From JAXGMV01 sp040772085 (lineage in GTDB: Bacteria > Chloroflexota > Anaerolineae > Anaerolineales > Anaerolineaceae): a stretch of 64,000 nucleotides of DNA. The notes beneath the pieces were generated by a model that was not told the origin of the DNA, ran no database searches, and was given only the letters and a program-made list of their open reading frames with translations. The stretch covers positions 1,054,001-1,118,000 of the forward strand of contig JAXGYU010000001.1 of NCBI GenBank assembly GCA_040772085.1, in the 5' to 3' direction. Positions 25,110 through 33,724 of the stretch are shown here, piece by piece; position 1 is the stretch's first letter; each line of letters opens with the position of its first letter. A program made the position numbers and the translations under genes.

Positions 25110-26660
25110 TTACAGTGGGATGTTGCCATGCTTGCGGGCGGGTAGAGTTTCCTGCTTGTTACGCAGCGCGGCAAGCGCTGCAATCACTTTCGCGCGCGTC
25201 TCCTGCGGGGCGATGACATCATCAATATAGCCGGAGCGGGCTGCGGTGTAGGGATTGAGATAGTCGCGGCGGTACTCATCGGTGATGCGCTTGCGCTCGG
25301 CGACGGGGTCCTCGGCAGCCTTGATCTGCTTGCCGTAGAGGATGTTGGCAGCGCCGTCCGGTCCCATGACCGCGATTTCAGCGCTCGGCCAGGCATAGTT
25401 GATATCGGAGCCCATATACTTGCTGCTCATCACCACATACGCGCCGCCATAAGCTTTGCGGGTGACGATGCTGACCTTCGGTACAGTCGCCTCGGAATAG
25501 GCGAACAGGACTTTCGCGCCGTGGCGAATGACGCCGCGGTGCTCCTGGTCAACGCCGGGCAGGAAGCCGGGGGAGTCGACGAAGGTCACAAGCGGGATGT
25601 TGAAGGCGTCGCAGAAGCGCACGAAGCGGGCGATCTTGTCAGCCGAATCGATGTCCATCACGCCGGCCATCACGGAGGGTTCCTGGGCGACGATGCCGAC
25701 GGTGTTGCCGTTCAGGCGCGCCAGTCCGACAACCGCGTTCTGCGCGAAGGTGGTCTGAGTTTCAAGGAAGCTGCCCTTGTCAACGATCAGGTTGATGACC
25801 TGATGCATGTTATACGCCATACCAGGATCGACCGGCACCAGTCCGTCGAGGACGGCTTCAGCGCGCTTGGGATCATCGTCGCAGGCGACGCTGGGCGGGT
25901 TTTCCATATTATTGGAGGGCAGATAGCCGATGAGTTGCCGGCAAAGCGCCAGGGCTTCCTGCTCGCTCTTGCGGATCAGGTGCGCTGTTCCGCTGGTTCC
26001 CAGATGAACGACCGAGCCGCCCAGGCCTTCAAAATCGATCTCTTCACCAGTGACCGATTTGATTACTTCGGGGCCGGTCAGGAACATGTAGGACTGGTTC
26101 TCGACCATGATGATGAAGTCTGTCACTGCCGGTGAGTAAGCCGCGCCGCCAGCGCAGGGGCCAAGCACCAGGCTGATCTGCGGGACAACACCGGAGTAGA
26201 TGGCATTGCGGCGGAAGATCTCGCCGTAGCCGCCCAGGCTGTTGACGCCTTCCTGAATGCGCGCGCCGCCGGAGTCGATAATGCCGATGATGGGTGAGCC
26301 GTTTTTGGCTGCCAGGTCCATCGCGCGGCAAATCTTACGGCTCTGCATCTCACCCAGAGCGCCGCCCTGAACGGTGAAATCCTGGGCATAGACATAAACC
26401 GTGCGCCCGTCGATCTCGCCGTAACCGGTCACGACACCGTCGCCATAAATCTCTTCGGTGACGCCGCCGAGCACGTCCTTGCGCTGCGAGGTGTAGGGTT
26501 CCAGTTCCTGGAATGACCCGTGATCCAGCACCAGCGCAATCCGCTCGCGCGCGGTCAGTTTGCCTTTGGCATGCTGCTTTTCGATCCTCGCCAGGCCACC
26601 ACCGACCGACGCTTTCTCACGCATGTTCTTCAAAGTTTCAATTCGCTCGTCGTCTGCCAT
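25110..26660 (-). CDS. mmdA: Acyl-CoA carboxyltransferase (methylmalonyl-CoA decarboxylase alpha / PCC beta type)
   Basis: 516 residues from ATG 26660, with AAGGAT upstream; frame upstream of it lacks family similarity. Family marks are GGLARIEKQHAKGKLTARER, the oxyanion region DSGGARIQEGVNSLGGYGEIF and the second half GFLPGVDQEHRGVIRHGAKVL with KAYGGAYVVM. These correspond to the two crotonase-fold domains of the carboxyltransferase. With the three following subunits it should decarboxylate methylmalonyl-CoA to propionyl-CoA and pump Na+. A propionyl-CoA carboxylase role is less likely because no biotin carboxylase is adjacent. Confidence 0.92.
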   Translation of the reverse strand: MADDERIETLKNMREKASVGGGLARIEKQHAKGKLTARERIALVLDHGSFQELEPYTSQRKDVLGGVTEEIYGDGVVTGYGEIDGRTVYVYAQDFTVQGGALGEMQSRKICRAMDLAAKNGSPIIGIIDSGGARIQEGVNSLGGYGEIFRRNAIYSGVVPQISLVLGPCAGGAAYSPAVTDFIIMVENQSYMFLTGPEVIKSVTGEEIDFEGLGGSVVHLGTSGTAHLIRKSEQEALALCRQLIGYLPSNNMENPPSVACDDDPKRAEAVLDGLVPVDPGMAYNMHQVINLIVDKGSFLETQTTFAQNAVVGLARLNGNTVGIVAQEPSVMAGVMDIDSADKIARFVRFCDAFNIPLVTFVDSPGFLPGVDQEHRGVIRHGAKVLFAYSEATVPKVSIVTRKAYGGAYVVMSSKYMGSDINYAWPSAEIAVMGPDGAANILYGKQIKAAEDPVAERKRITDEYRRDYLNPYTAARSGYIDDVIAPQETRAKVIAALAALRNKQETLPARKHGNIPL

Positions 26661-26873
26661 ATTTATCCTTATCCACTTTGGAATGAACTTGAACGCGGAT
26701 TGCCTGGTGACAATCCGATAGTTCAAATTTTAGTACGACAACTCACATTTGTTAGCGGGTATTGTTCACCCATTTTACCTGACCTTTATCCTATTTCGCA
26801 TGCAATCTGGTATATTCTATGATTAATTAGCCTTTTTACCTCGCCTTTTATGCCCGATATGCAGGGTTTTGTT

Positions 26874-28190
26874 ATGTCCACTTCCTCACGTTTGTTTTCT
26901 CCCATGATGCTCGCCGCGGTGCTGATGCTGGTGATCACCAGCTGCGCCGCGCCACAGCCGGCACAACCAACGCCCGCGCCAACCACCGTCAGCGCCGCGA
27001 CGGAAACGATGCCCTCCCCCGCCTTGCCGACCGTGACGCTGACAGCAACATTGCCTGCCGCTCAGGCCAGCGCGACGCTGCGGCCTACCCGGACGCCACT
27101 GCCAACGCCAACAACCGTCACAGTCATTAACCCCCTGACAGGTGAGGTAGTTCCGCCGGATACCGATTTCTCCAAACCGCCAACCTTCATTTCAATATCG
27201 AACGCGCCGCCGACCACCCGTCCGCAGGTGGGGCTGTCCTTCTCGCCACTGATCTTCGAACTCTTCCTCGGCGCCGGAGACACGCGCTTTCTGGCGCTGA
27301 TGCAGGACTATACCCTCGATCAGATTGCCACTGCCGGCAGTGGAGAAGAAACCCGCATTGAGCCGGTACGTTCCGGCCGGCTGCCCTATGAGACACTGCG
27401 CAAGATCTACAACGCTCATCTGGTTTTCGCCGGCGCCAGTGACCGGGTGCTGCCGCATATGAACCTGTTCCAGGTGGCGTTGAATAACCGCAAAGACAGC
27501 ATCAACACCGGCGGCATCACGGTCGCCGAGCTGCGCGAACTGCAGGAGCTTGATCAGCAATTGCTGGGCAATGCCGATTACACCGGCAATGTGTTCGACA
27601 ACGAGAAACTGGTCGGCGGGAAAAAGGCGACCGACCTGTGGATGTTCTATCATTACATGGCGCAGGTCTTCTGGCGCTACAACGAAGAGGATGGCAGCTA
27701 TCACCGTTTCCAGGACGATGGCGAAGGCACACCATTGCGCGAGTTCACCGACCGTCTGACAGGGGATCCGTTGACGATTGAAAACCTCGTTGTACTCTTC
27801 GCGCCCTATCATTTTTATGACAAAACTTTTTTCGATATTGAGCTGGCGTACAACTACCGCGGTCCGGCGCTGCTCTTCCGTGACGGTGAGATGTATCCGA
27901 TCTACTGGACGACCCGCTCGGACACCTACGAGAAGACCACCGGGCGCACCCGCCCGATCCGCTTCATCGATTATGACGGCAATCCGATACCGCTCAAGGT
28001 GGGGCAGACATTTGTCGAGATCGTCAATTTGTTCTCGACGTATTATGAAGCGCGACCATCCGAGCAGTATTTCATCCTGACGAATTACGAACAGCCCGGC
28101 AGCGGCTTCTGGGCGGTCAAGTTTTACATGCCGGAGTATGAGCCGTACAAGGGTACCTACATCCCGCTCAACAGCGCGCACGATGATTGA
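26874..28190 (+). CDS. DUF3048-domain lipoprotein
   Basis: 438 residues. The lipobox LVITSC gives a lipidated C24. A Thr/Pro-rich linker follows to about residue 85. Then comes DUF3048: INPLTGEVV, a segment with TRPQVGLSFSPLIFELFLGAG and TRFLALM, and the C-terminal part (FRDGEMYPIYWTT, GQTFVEIV) seen in YerB-like proteins. It is an extracytoplasmic protein of unknown activity. ATG 26874 is chosen to give a normal signal peptide; ATG 26850 adds eight residues. It diverges from the decarboxylase operon across about 210 bp. Confidence 0.8.
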   Translation: MSTSSRLFSPMMLAAVLMLVITSCAAPQPAQPTPAPTTVSAATETMPSPALPTVTLTATLPAAQASATLRPTRTPLPTPTTVTVINPLTGEVVPPDTDFSKPPTFISISNAPPTTRPQVGLSFSPLIFELFLGAGDTRFLALMQDYTLDQIATAGSGEETRIEPVRSGRLPYETLRKIYNAHLVFAGASDRVLPHMNLFQVALNNRKDSINTGGITVAELRELQELDQQLLGNADYTGNVFDNEKLVGGKKATDLWMFYHYMAQVFWRYNEEDGSYHRFQDDGEGTPLREFTDRLTGDPLTIENLVVLFAPYHFYDKTFFDIELAYNYRGPALLFRDGEMYPIYWTTRSDTYEKTTGRTRPIRFIDYDGNPIPLKVGQTFVEIVNLFSTYYEARPSEQYFILTNYEQPGSGFWAVKFYMPEYEPYKGTYIPLNSAHDD

Positions 28191-28224
28191 GGGCTAGCCG
28201 ATCGTAAGGTAAAGCTTGTATGAT

Positions 28225-28370
28225 GTAGGTCGGACGCTGTACTTCGCGTCCGACAATACAAAATGGCGGATCAAAGAACGTGATCCGCCCTACCCTGCGA
28301 GATCTCGATCGATCACCTGCAAGGGCGAGGCAATCCGTATTGTGATTGCCTTGACCGCATTTAAATAAGA
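28225..28370 (-). repeat. Inverted copy of the mosaic palindromic intergenic repeat
   Basis: This interval contains, in reverse orientation, two modules of the repeat cluster at 47.4-48.1 kb. Module C is a 25-bp palindrome at 28265-28289 whose reverse complement is identical to 47433-47457. Module B (28312-28359) pairs GGCAATC with GATTGCC. Order and joining sequence (gagatctcgcagggta type) match the cluster. The 28191-28437 interval shows no gene. Confidence 0.75.
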
Positions 28371-28437
28371 CACGCGTTAGAGGCGGATGCTTGAGATGCA
28401 AGAACTCACTAGCTTATTGGACGTGCGGTTCCAATTA

Positions 28438-29180
28438 AATCAAAACCACCCGTATAACGGGTGGTTTGCTCTGAGGCTATAAGCCTCCATTGCCAGCCAG
28501 CGCCTCAAGACGCTGGCTTTCTCTTCGTTCAAGCCTGCTCGCACTCCCTGCTATTGCCACCCCTTCCAAGGGGTTTCCTCTGCCTAGCTGAACGGGTCTT
28601 TGTATTCTTTCACGCTCAGTTTATCCAACGCTATGTCTCGTCCCTCTTGTTCTCGTATATATTTCTCGATCGTCGCCTCATTCAGCCCTACTGTGCTCAC
28701 ATAATATCCTTCGCTCCAGAAGTGCCTGTTCCCATACTTATATTTCAGGTTCGCGTGTCTGTCGAATATCATCAGCGCACTCTTCCCTTTCAGATACCCC
28801 ATCACGCTTGATACACTGTATTTCGGCGGTATGCTCACCAGTATGTGCACATGATCCGGCATCAAGTGCCCTTCGATTATCTCTACCCCCTTATACTTAC
28901 ATAACTCTCTCAGTATCTCCCCTATTTCCCGCCTGATTTGATTGTAGATCACTTTTCGTCTATACTTTGGACTGAATACGATGTGGTACTTACACATCCA
29001 TTTCGTGTGCGCCAAACTATTTGTTTGGTAGGCCATCTCGTCACCTTTCCTCTTAGTTTTGTGGCTTGAACAATCACATTCTATCGGAAAGGTGACCTCC
29101 GTATAACTCTTTGTCTTCCACCCGCATAGCGGGTGGTTTCTTGTTTCGGAAGCTGCGCTTCCTCAACTCACTAAAGTGTT
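28438..29180 (-). mobile_element. IS200-type insertion sequence, copy 1
   Basis: A 743-bp unit repeated head to tail. It holds one Y1 transposase gene, a terminal hairpin AACCACCCG/CGGGTGGTT at 28444-28466 and a second one, CCACCCGC/GCGGGTGG, at 29118-29136. These subterminal hairpins are what IS200/IS605 transposases recognise in single-stranded DNA. Between the gene end and 28470 are further small stem-loops (CCAGCG/CGCTGG and CCCCTT/AAGGGG). No tnpB or IscB gene is present. Exact ends are uncertain by a few bases because TTAA occurs at the junctions. Confidence 0.85.
28584..29036 (-). CDS. tnpA: IS200-type Y1 (HUH) transposase TnpA, copy 1
   Basis: 150 residues, the normal length. The metal-binding HUH pair is H62 and H64 (DHVHILVS), and the nucleophile is probably Y126 (IEKYIREQ). 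The N-terminal motif KYHIVFSPKYRRK (residues 16-28) matches the family. The enzyme excises and inserts single-stranded circular intermediates, typically at replication forks, without target duplication. All key residues are intact, so this copy may be active. Confidence 0.93.
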   Translation of the reverse strand: MAYQTNSLAHTKWMCKYHIVFSPKYRRKVIYNQIRREIGEILRELCKYKGVEIIEGHLMPDHVHILVSIPPKYSVSSVMGYLKGKSALMIFDRHANLKYKYGNRHFWSEGYYVSTVGLNEATIEKYIREQEGRDIALDKLSVKEYKDPFS

Positions 29181-29923
29181 AATCAAAACCACCCGTATAA
29201 CGGGTGGTTTGCTCTGAGGCTATAAGCCTCCATTGCCAGCCAGCGCCTCAAGACGCTGGCTTTCTCTTCGTTCAAGCCTGCTCGCACTCCCTGCTATTGC
29301 CACCCCTTCCAAGGGGTTTCCTCTGCCTAGCTGAACGGGTCTTTGTATTCTTTCACGCTCAGTTTATCCAACGCTATGTCTCGTCCCTCTTGTTCTCGTA
29401 TATATTTCTCGATCGTCGCCTCATTCAGCCCTACTGTGCTCACATAATATCCTTCGCTCCAGAAGTGCCTGTTCCCATACTTATATTTCAGGTTCGCGTG
29501 TCTGTCGAATATCATCAGCGCACTCTTCCCTTTCAGATACCCCATCACGCTTGATACACTGTATTTCGGCGGTATGCTCACCAGTATGTGCACATGATCC
29601 GGCATCAAGTGCCCTTCGATTATCTCTACCCCCTTATACTTACATAACTCTCTCAGTATCTCCCCTATATCCCGCCTGATTTGATTGTAGATCGCTTTTC
29701 GTCTATACTTTGGACTGAATACGATGTAGTACTTACACATCCATTTCGTGTGCGCCAAACTATTTGTTTGGTTGGCCATCTCGTCACCTTTCCTCTTAGT
29801 TTTGTGGCTTGAACAATCACATTCTATCGGAAAGGTGACCTCCGTATAACTCTTTATCTTCCACCCGCATAGCGGGTGGTTTCTTGTTTCGGAAGCTGCG
29901 CTTCCTCAACTCACTAAAGTGTT
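29181..29923 (-). mobile_element. IS200-type insertion sequence, copy 2, directly abutting copy 1
   Basis: The same 743-bp unit follows copy 1 with no spacer. Differences seen by eye are few and all lie in the start of tnpA or just upstream of it. The right end (GTGTTAA) is followed by unrelated sequence, whereas the right end of copy 1 runs straight into the left end of copy 2. This suggests insertion of one element at the end of the other, or a tandem duplication. Confidence 0.85.
29327..29779 (-). CDS. tnpA: IS200-type Y1 (HUH) transposase TnpA, copy 2
   Basis: 150 residues, identical to copy 1 from residue 38 to the end. It differs at four positions: Y3N, H18Y, V29A and E37D. H18 lies in the conserved KYHIVFSPKYRRK motif, so H18Y could weaken this copy. 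The HUH residues H62/H64 and Y126 are unchanged. Confidence 0.92.
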   Translation of the reverse strand: MANQTNSLAHTKWMCKYYIVFSPKYRRKAIYNQIRRDIGEILRELCKYKGVEIIEGHLMPDHVHILVSIPPKYSVSSVMGYLKGKSALMIFDRHANLKYKYGNRHFWSEGYYVSTVGLNEATIEKYIREQEGRDIALDKLSVKEYKDPFS

Positions 29924-29929
29924 AACGGA

Positions 29930-29960
29930 AAAAATGTCTGCCGGAATGGCAGACATTTTT
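29930..29960 (-). terminator. Intrinsic terminator of the peptide-permease operon
   Basis: AAAAATGTCTGCC and GGCAGACATTTTT form a 13-bp stem with a 5-nt loop, 21 bp after the last permease gene and directly next to the right end of the second IS200 copy. It remains intact, so the insertion did not break the operon. Confidence 0.85.
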
Positions 29961-29981
29961 GTAACCTATGAGGAGATGACT

Positions 29982-30893
29982 TTATCCGCGGCCGCGTTCG
30001 AGCGGGTCGAGCGCGTCCCGCAGGCCATCACCGACGAAGTTGAAGGAGATGACCGTGATCGAGATCAGCAATCCCGGGATGACCCACATCCACCAGGCGA
30101 AATGCAGCCAGGCTTTGGCGTCCTGCAGCATCGAGCCCCAGGACGCGTTCGGCGGTTGAACGCCGAGCCCCAGGAACGAAAGCGCCGATTCAAGCAGGAT
30201 TGCCGATGGAATACCCATCGTCATTGAAACGATCACCGGCGCGATCGAATTGGGAATGAAATGGTTGAGCACCATCCGCAGACCCGGCACCCCGGTCGCG
30301 CGTGCGGCGGTGATGAAGTCCATATTTTTCAGGCGTAAAAATTCACCACGCAACAGACGCGAGACACCCATCCAGCCGAACACGCCGATCACCACCATGA
30401 CATTGAAGATACTCGGTTTCAGAATCGAGTTGACGGAGATGATCAGGTAGAACGTTGGCAGCGAAAGGAAGATATCTGCCAGCCGCATGAAAATGTTATC
30501 GACCCAGCCGCCGAAGAAGCCGGAGAGCGATCCGATGATCATGCCAATGATGGTTGAAATGCCGACTGATACAAACCCGACAGCCAGCGAGATGCGGGCG
30601 CCGCTGAGCGCGCGCGAGAACAAATCACGACCGAGCTGGTCGGTGCCGAACCAGTATTCAGAGGTTGGCGGTTTCGGCCTGCCTTTGGCATAGGCCGAGT
30701 TCGGCTTAACCGGGTCGTAAGGCATGATGTAATCGGCGAATATCGCCATGGTGAACAAGAAAATCAGAACAATCATGCCGCCGACAGCCAGTTTATGGCG
30801 CTTGAACATATACCAGGTGATGCCAAGCTGGGTGCGAGGATATTTGGTCTTCAGAGGTTCTTCGAGCGTAGCTTCCAGATTTACGATTGCCAT
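29982..30893 (-). CDS. Oligopeptide ABC transporter permease (OppC/DppC type)
   Basis: 303 residues. A cytoplasmic N-terminus leads into a first helix (GGMIVLIFLFTMAIFADYI), the OppC N-terminal domain, and then five more helices. The EAA-type cytoplasmic loop that contacts the ATPase is seen as AARATGVPGLRMVLNHFIPNS. FGTDQLGRDLFSR near residue 85 is a hallmark of the family. ATG 30893 has TTGGAG upstream. It lies 19 bp after the OppB-type gene. No ATP-binding subunits occur in the window, so they must lie elsewhere or be shared. Confidence 0.92.
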   Translation of the reverse strand: MAIVNLEATLEEPLKTKYPRTQLGITWYMFKRHKLAVGGMIVLIFLFTMAIFADYIMPYDPVKPNSAYAKGRPKPPTSEYWFGTDQLGRDLFSRALSGARISLAVGFVSVGISTIIGMIIGSLSGFFGGWVDNIFMRLADIFLSLPTFYLIISVNSILKPSIFNVMVVIGVFGWMGVSRLLRGEFLRLKNMDFITAARATGVPGLRMVLNHFIPNSIAPVIVSMTMGIPSAILLESALSFLGLGVQPPNASWGSMLQDAKAWLHFAWWMWVIPGLLISITVISFNFVGDGLRDALDPLERGRG

Positions 30894-30912
30894 AGTCTTC
30901 TGCTCCAAATCC

Positions 30913-31884
30913 TCATTCCAGCCTGGTACGCGGATCTACAAACGCGTACATAATGTCGGAAAATAAATTGCCGCCGATGACCAGCAGTGCTGAAAGCATG
31001 GTCACGGCCATCACCACCGGGTAATCACGCGACATGATTGCCTGAATACCGAGCCTGCCCATGCCCGGCCAGCCGAAGATAGATTCAGTAATATAGGAAC
31101 CGTTCACCAGCCAGGGCAGCGAAAGACCGATCAGCGTGACGGTCGTCACAAGTGAATTCCTGAACGCGTGCTGCCAGATGACGCCGCTTTCCTTCAGACC
31201 TTTCGCGCGCGCTGTACGCACGTAATCCTGATTCAGGTTTTCAAGCAGGGCAGCGCGCTGATAGCGGATCCAGTAAGCCAGTTCGGAGAAAGACAGCGCC
31301 AGAACGGGCAGGAACAAGTGGCGCAATTGATCGACCAGCTTGTCGACACCGGTGAGTTTACCGCCGACCGTGCTCATTCCAACGCTCGGGAACCAACCCA
31401 GTTTGTTGGAGAAAAGCGCGACCAGCAGCAGGGCGAACCAGAATGTAGGCACAGAAATGCCAATAAAGGCGATAAAAGTAGTGATGTAATCCAGGAGTGA
31501 GTACCGCTTGACAGCGGATACCACGCCAAGAGGTAAAGCGATGATCAGTGCGAAGAACAACGCGCAACCGCTGAGCAGGATGGTGTTGGGCAGGCGTGAA
31601 AGTACTTCGGTTGTCACGGGAGTTTTCGATTGCATGGAGAATCCCCAGTCGCCTTTGGCTACATCGCGCAGCCAATACAGATAGCGGATGGGAACAGGCT
31701 TATCGAGACCGTAGTGTTTGCGAATTTTATCGAGCTGCTCCTGCGTGGGTGGTTTTTTTGCCGGGTTGATGTATTGGTAGACCGGGTCGCCAGGCGCGAG
31801 AGCAGAAATCATGAAGGTGATCAAGGAGATCACGAATAAGAGCGGAATCATTTGTAACAAGCGGCGGATCAAGTATCGGGTCAT
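30913..31884 (-). CDS. Oligopeptide ABC transporter permease (OppB/DppB type)
   Basis: 323 residues. It opens with MTRYLIRRLLQMIPLLFVIS, the standard OppB start, then has five further helices. The N-terminal PGDP motif and the loop ARAKGLKESGVIWQHAFRNS (EAA motif) are typical. It pairs with the OppC-type protein to form the membrane channel for peptides or nickel. A 28-nt hairpin separates it from the binding-protein gene, consistent with lower expression of permease than binding protein. Confidence 0.92.
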   Translation of the reverse strand: MTRYLIRRLLQMIPLLFVISLITFMISALAPGDPVYQYINPAKKPPTQEQLDKIRKHYGLDKPVPIRYLYWLRDVAKGDWGFSMQSKTPVTTEVLSRLPNTILLSGCALFFALIIALPLGVVSAVKRYSLLDYITTFIAFIGISVPTFWFALLLVALFSNKLGWFPSVGMSTVGGKLTGVDKLVDQLRHLFLPVLALSFSELAYWIRYQRAALLENLNQDYVRTARAKGLKESGVIWQHAFRNSLVTTVTLIGLSLPWLVNGSYITESIFGWPGMGRLGIQAIMSRDYPVVMAVTMLSALLVIGGNLFSDIMYAFVDPRTRLE

Positions 31885-31899
31885 GTCATCCCTATCTCA

Positions 31900-31927
31900 C
31901 TAGGGAGGGTCCGGGGACCCTCCCTAG
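31900..31927 (-). promoter_or_regulatory. Strong intercistronic hairpin between binding-protein and permease genes
   Basis: CTAGGGAGGGTCC and GGACCCTCCCTAG form a 13-bp stem with almost no loop. It has no proper U-tract on the reverse strand. Such stems after binding-protein genes usually protect the upstream mRNA or act as partial terminators. Confidence 0.6.
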
Positions 31928-31951
31928 ATTTCTTACAATTCGGTCAAACGA

Positions 31952-33724
31952 TTACTTCTCTACCCAGACCTTTGAAATGTCGGGGAACTGAACCCACATG
32001 GTTGCGTCAATGGGGGTCTCTTCGAAGTGGACGCGCTTGTTGATCGCGTACAGGTTCTCGGAGTAGTAAGTAGAGATGAAGGGGACATCTTCCCAGGTGA
32101 TCGCGACAGCTTGGTTGAGGAGTTCATCACGTTCAGCGGGATCTTTGGCCGATTTGGCTTTGTCGAACAGGGCGAGGACTTCAGGATTCACATAGCCCAT
32201 GATCGTGTCTTCGGGGGTCGGGCTGGCCATCAGCCAGTTGTACGACACACCGTTGGGGCCGGCAGAACCGATCATCGTGTGGAACAGGTTGAAGTCACGC
32301 TGTTCGGGCTTGATCTCGGTCGCGTAGTTGGCAGCGCGGAAGACAGCGCGGTCACGCTGGCGGAGCACGGCATCAATACCGACGGCTTTCCAGTAGTCCT
32401 GGGCAAGCGCGGAGATGGTCTTGTGACCCTCAGAGTAAACATCGATCTGAAGTGTGAATTTTTCACCCTTCGCAATGCCTTCGACATTCTCAGCAATCAA
32501 AACGCCATCTGGTCCGGGGACCCAACCGACCTCAGCCAGCAGTTCCTTGGCTTTGTCAGGATTGTAGTCATAGACTTTTTCCATCGGTTTGTAGGCGGTC
32601 ACGTACGGCGAGAATACCGTATCGGAGACGCGGCCGTAGCCGAGCAGGTCGACATCCACAATCGCCTGGCGGTCGAGCGCGTACATCAGCGCCTGGCGGG
32701 TGCGCTTGTCTTTCAGATGCGGCATCAGCGTGTTGACACGGAAGTGGTTGGAGTTGTCGCCTTCGAACTGGTAGATGGTGACATTGTCAGCGCCAGCGAG
32801 CTGCTCGACTTCCTTAGGCTCGAGGGTGATGTAGTCAACTTCACCGGTCATCAGCGCGGTCAGCAGGGAAGCCCGATCGGGGATGATACGGTAAACGACC
32901 TGATCGAGGTAAGGCTCGCCGCCCCAGTAATCTTTGTACTTGGTCATGATGACGGCTTCACCACGTTTGTACTCGGTGATGCGGAACGGGCCGGTGCCGA
33001 GCAGTTCGTCGGTGGTGTTGAAGTTGGACTTGTCCATCTCGGCGAAGGTGATATCGCGTTCTTCGAAGTAATGCTTGGGGATGACAGGAACGCAGATATC
33101 GGCCATCAGGTTCGGGACGGGGGCGTCAGTGGTGATGGTGATGGTATAGTCATCGACCTTCTCGAACTTGAATGGCTTCTCGTTCACGAAGAAGCGGCTC
33201 TGGACCCAGTCAGTGTCGATGGTATCGGGGCTCTGAATGGCTTCTGCCCAGTAGATGACGTCATCGGCGGTGAAGGGTTTGCCGTCCTGCCAGGTGACGT
33301 TCTTACGCAGGTTAACGGTCCAGACCAGGCCATCATCGCTGGTGGTCCAGCTTTCAGCCAGGATTGGGCGCCATTCGGTACCAAAGTTCTCACCACCATG
33401 GGTCAGGGGTTCATTGGATGTGGAGTAAATCCAGATCTCATACCAGCTGTCGTGCTGGATGGGATTGAAGCCAGGGGGTTCCACTTCAATACCAAATGTG
33501 AGCGTACCGCCGAATTTGTCACCAGCAGGCGCTGCGGGTGCTTCGGTCGCGGCTGCGGGCGCTTCAGTTGCGGCAGCCGGAGCTTCGGTCGCGGCAGCAG
33601 GTGCTTCAGTAGCGGCTGCGGCGGGGGCTTCGGTGGCGGCTGGGGGTGCCGCTGGGGCGGGGGCGCAGGATGCCAGTACGGCAATGATCATGAGTACGCC
33701 CAGTGCAAACTTCAGGAATTTCAT
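31952..33724 (-). CDS. Peptide ABC transporter solute-binding lipoprotein (SBP family 5)
   Basis: 590 residues. Lipobox VLASC puts the lipid anchor on C20. Residues 25-65 are a low-complexity linker of AATEAPA units repeated about five times, encoded by imperfect direct repeats near 33530-33650. The mature domain starts at KFGGTLTFGIEVEPPGFNPI and has the SBP5 marks NLRKNVTWQDGKPFTADDVIYW, LGTGPFRITEYKRGEAVIM and RQALMYALDRQAIV. It captures peptides (or related ligands) outside the cell for the two permeases. AGGAGG precedes the start. Repeat-number variation in the linker would be expected among strains. Confidence 0.93.
   Translation of the reverse strand: MKFLKFALGVLMIIAVLASCAPAPAAPPAATEAPAAAATEAPAAATEAPAAATEAPAAATEAPAAPAGDKFGGTLTFGIEVEPPGFNPIQHDSWYEIWIYSTSNEPLTHGGENFGTEWRPILAESWTTSDDGLVWTVNLRKNVTWQDGKPFTADDVIYWAEAIQSPDTIDTDWVQSRFFVNEKPFKFEKVDDYTITITTDAPVPNLMADICVPVIPKHYFEERDITFAEMDKSNFNTTDELLGTGPFRITEYKRGEAVIMTKYKDYWGGEPYLDQVVYRIIPDRASLLTALMTGEVDYITLEPKEVEQLAGADNVTIYQFEGDNSNHFRVNTLMPHLKDKRTRQALMYALDRQAIVDVDLLGYGRVSDTVFSPYVTAYKPMEKVYDYNPDKAKELLAEVGWVPGPDGVLIAENVEGIAKGEKFTLQIDVYSEGHKTISALAQDYWKAVGIDAVLRQRDRAVFRAANYATEIKPEQRDFNLFHTMIGSAGPNGVSYNWLMASPTPEDTIMGYVNPEVLALFDKAKSAKDPAERDELLNQAVAITWEDVPFISTYYSENLYAINKRVHFEETPIDATMWVQFPDISKVWVEK

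Noticed and set aside
28470..28583. Guide RNA (omega RNA) downstream of tnpA in the IS elements
   Set aside because: The small stem-loops are present, but there is no TnpB or IscB gene to use such a guide; they are better seen as end structures or a terminator of the IS.
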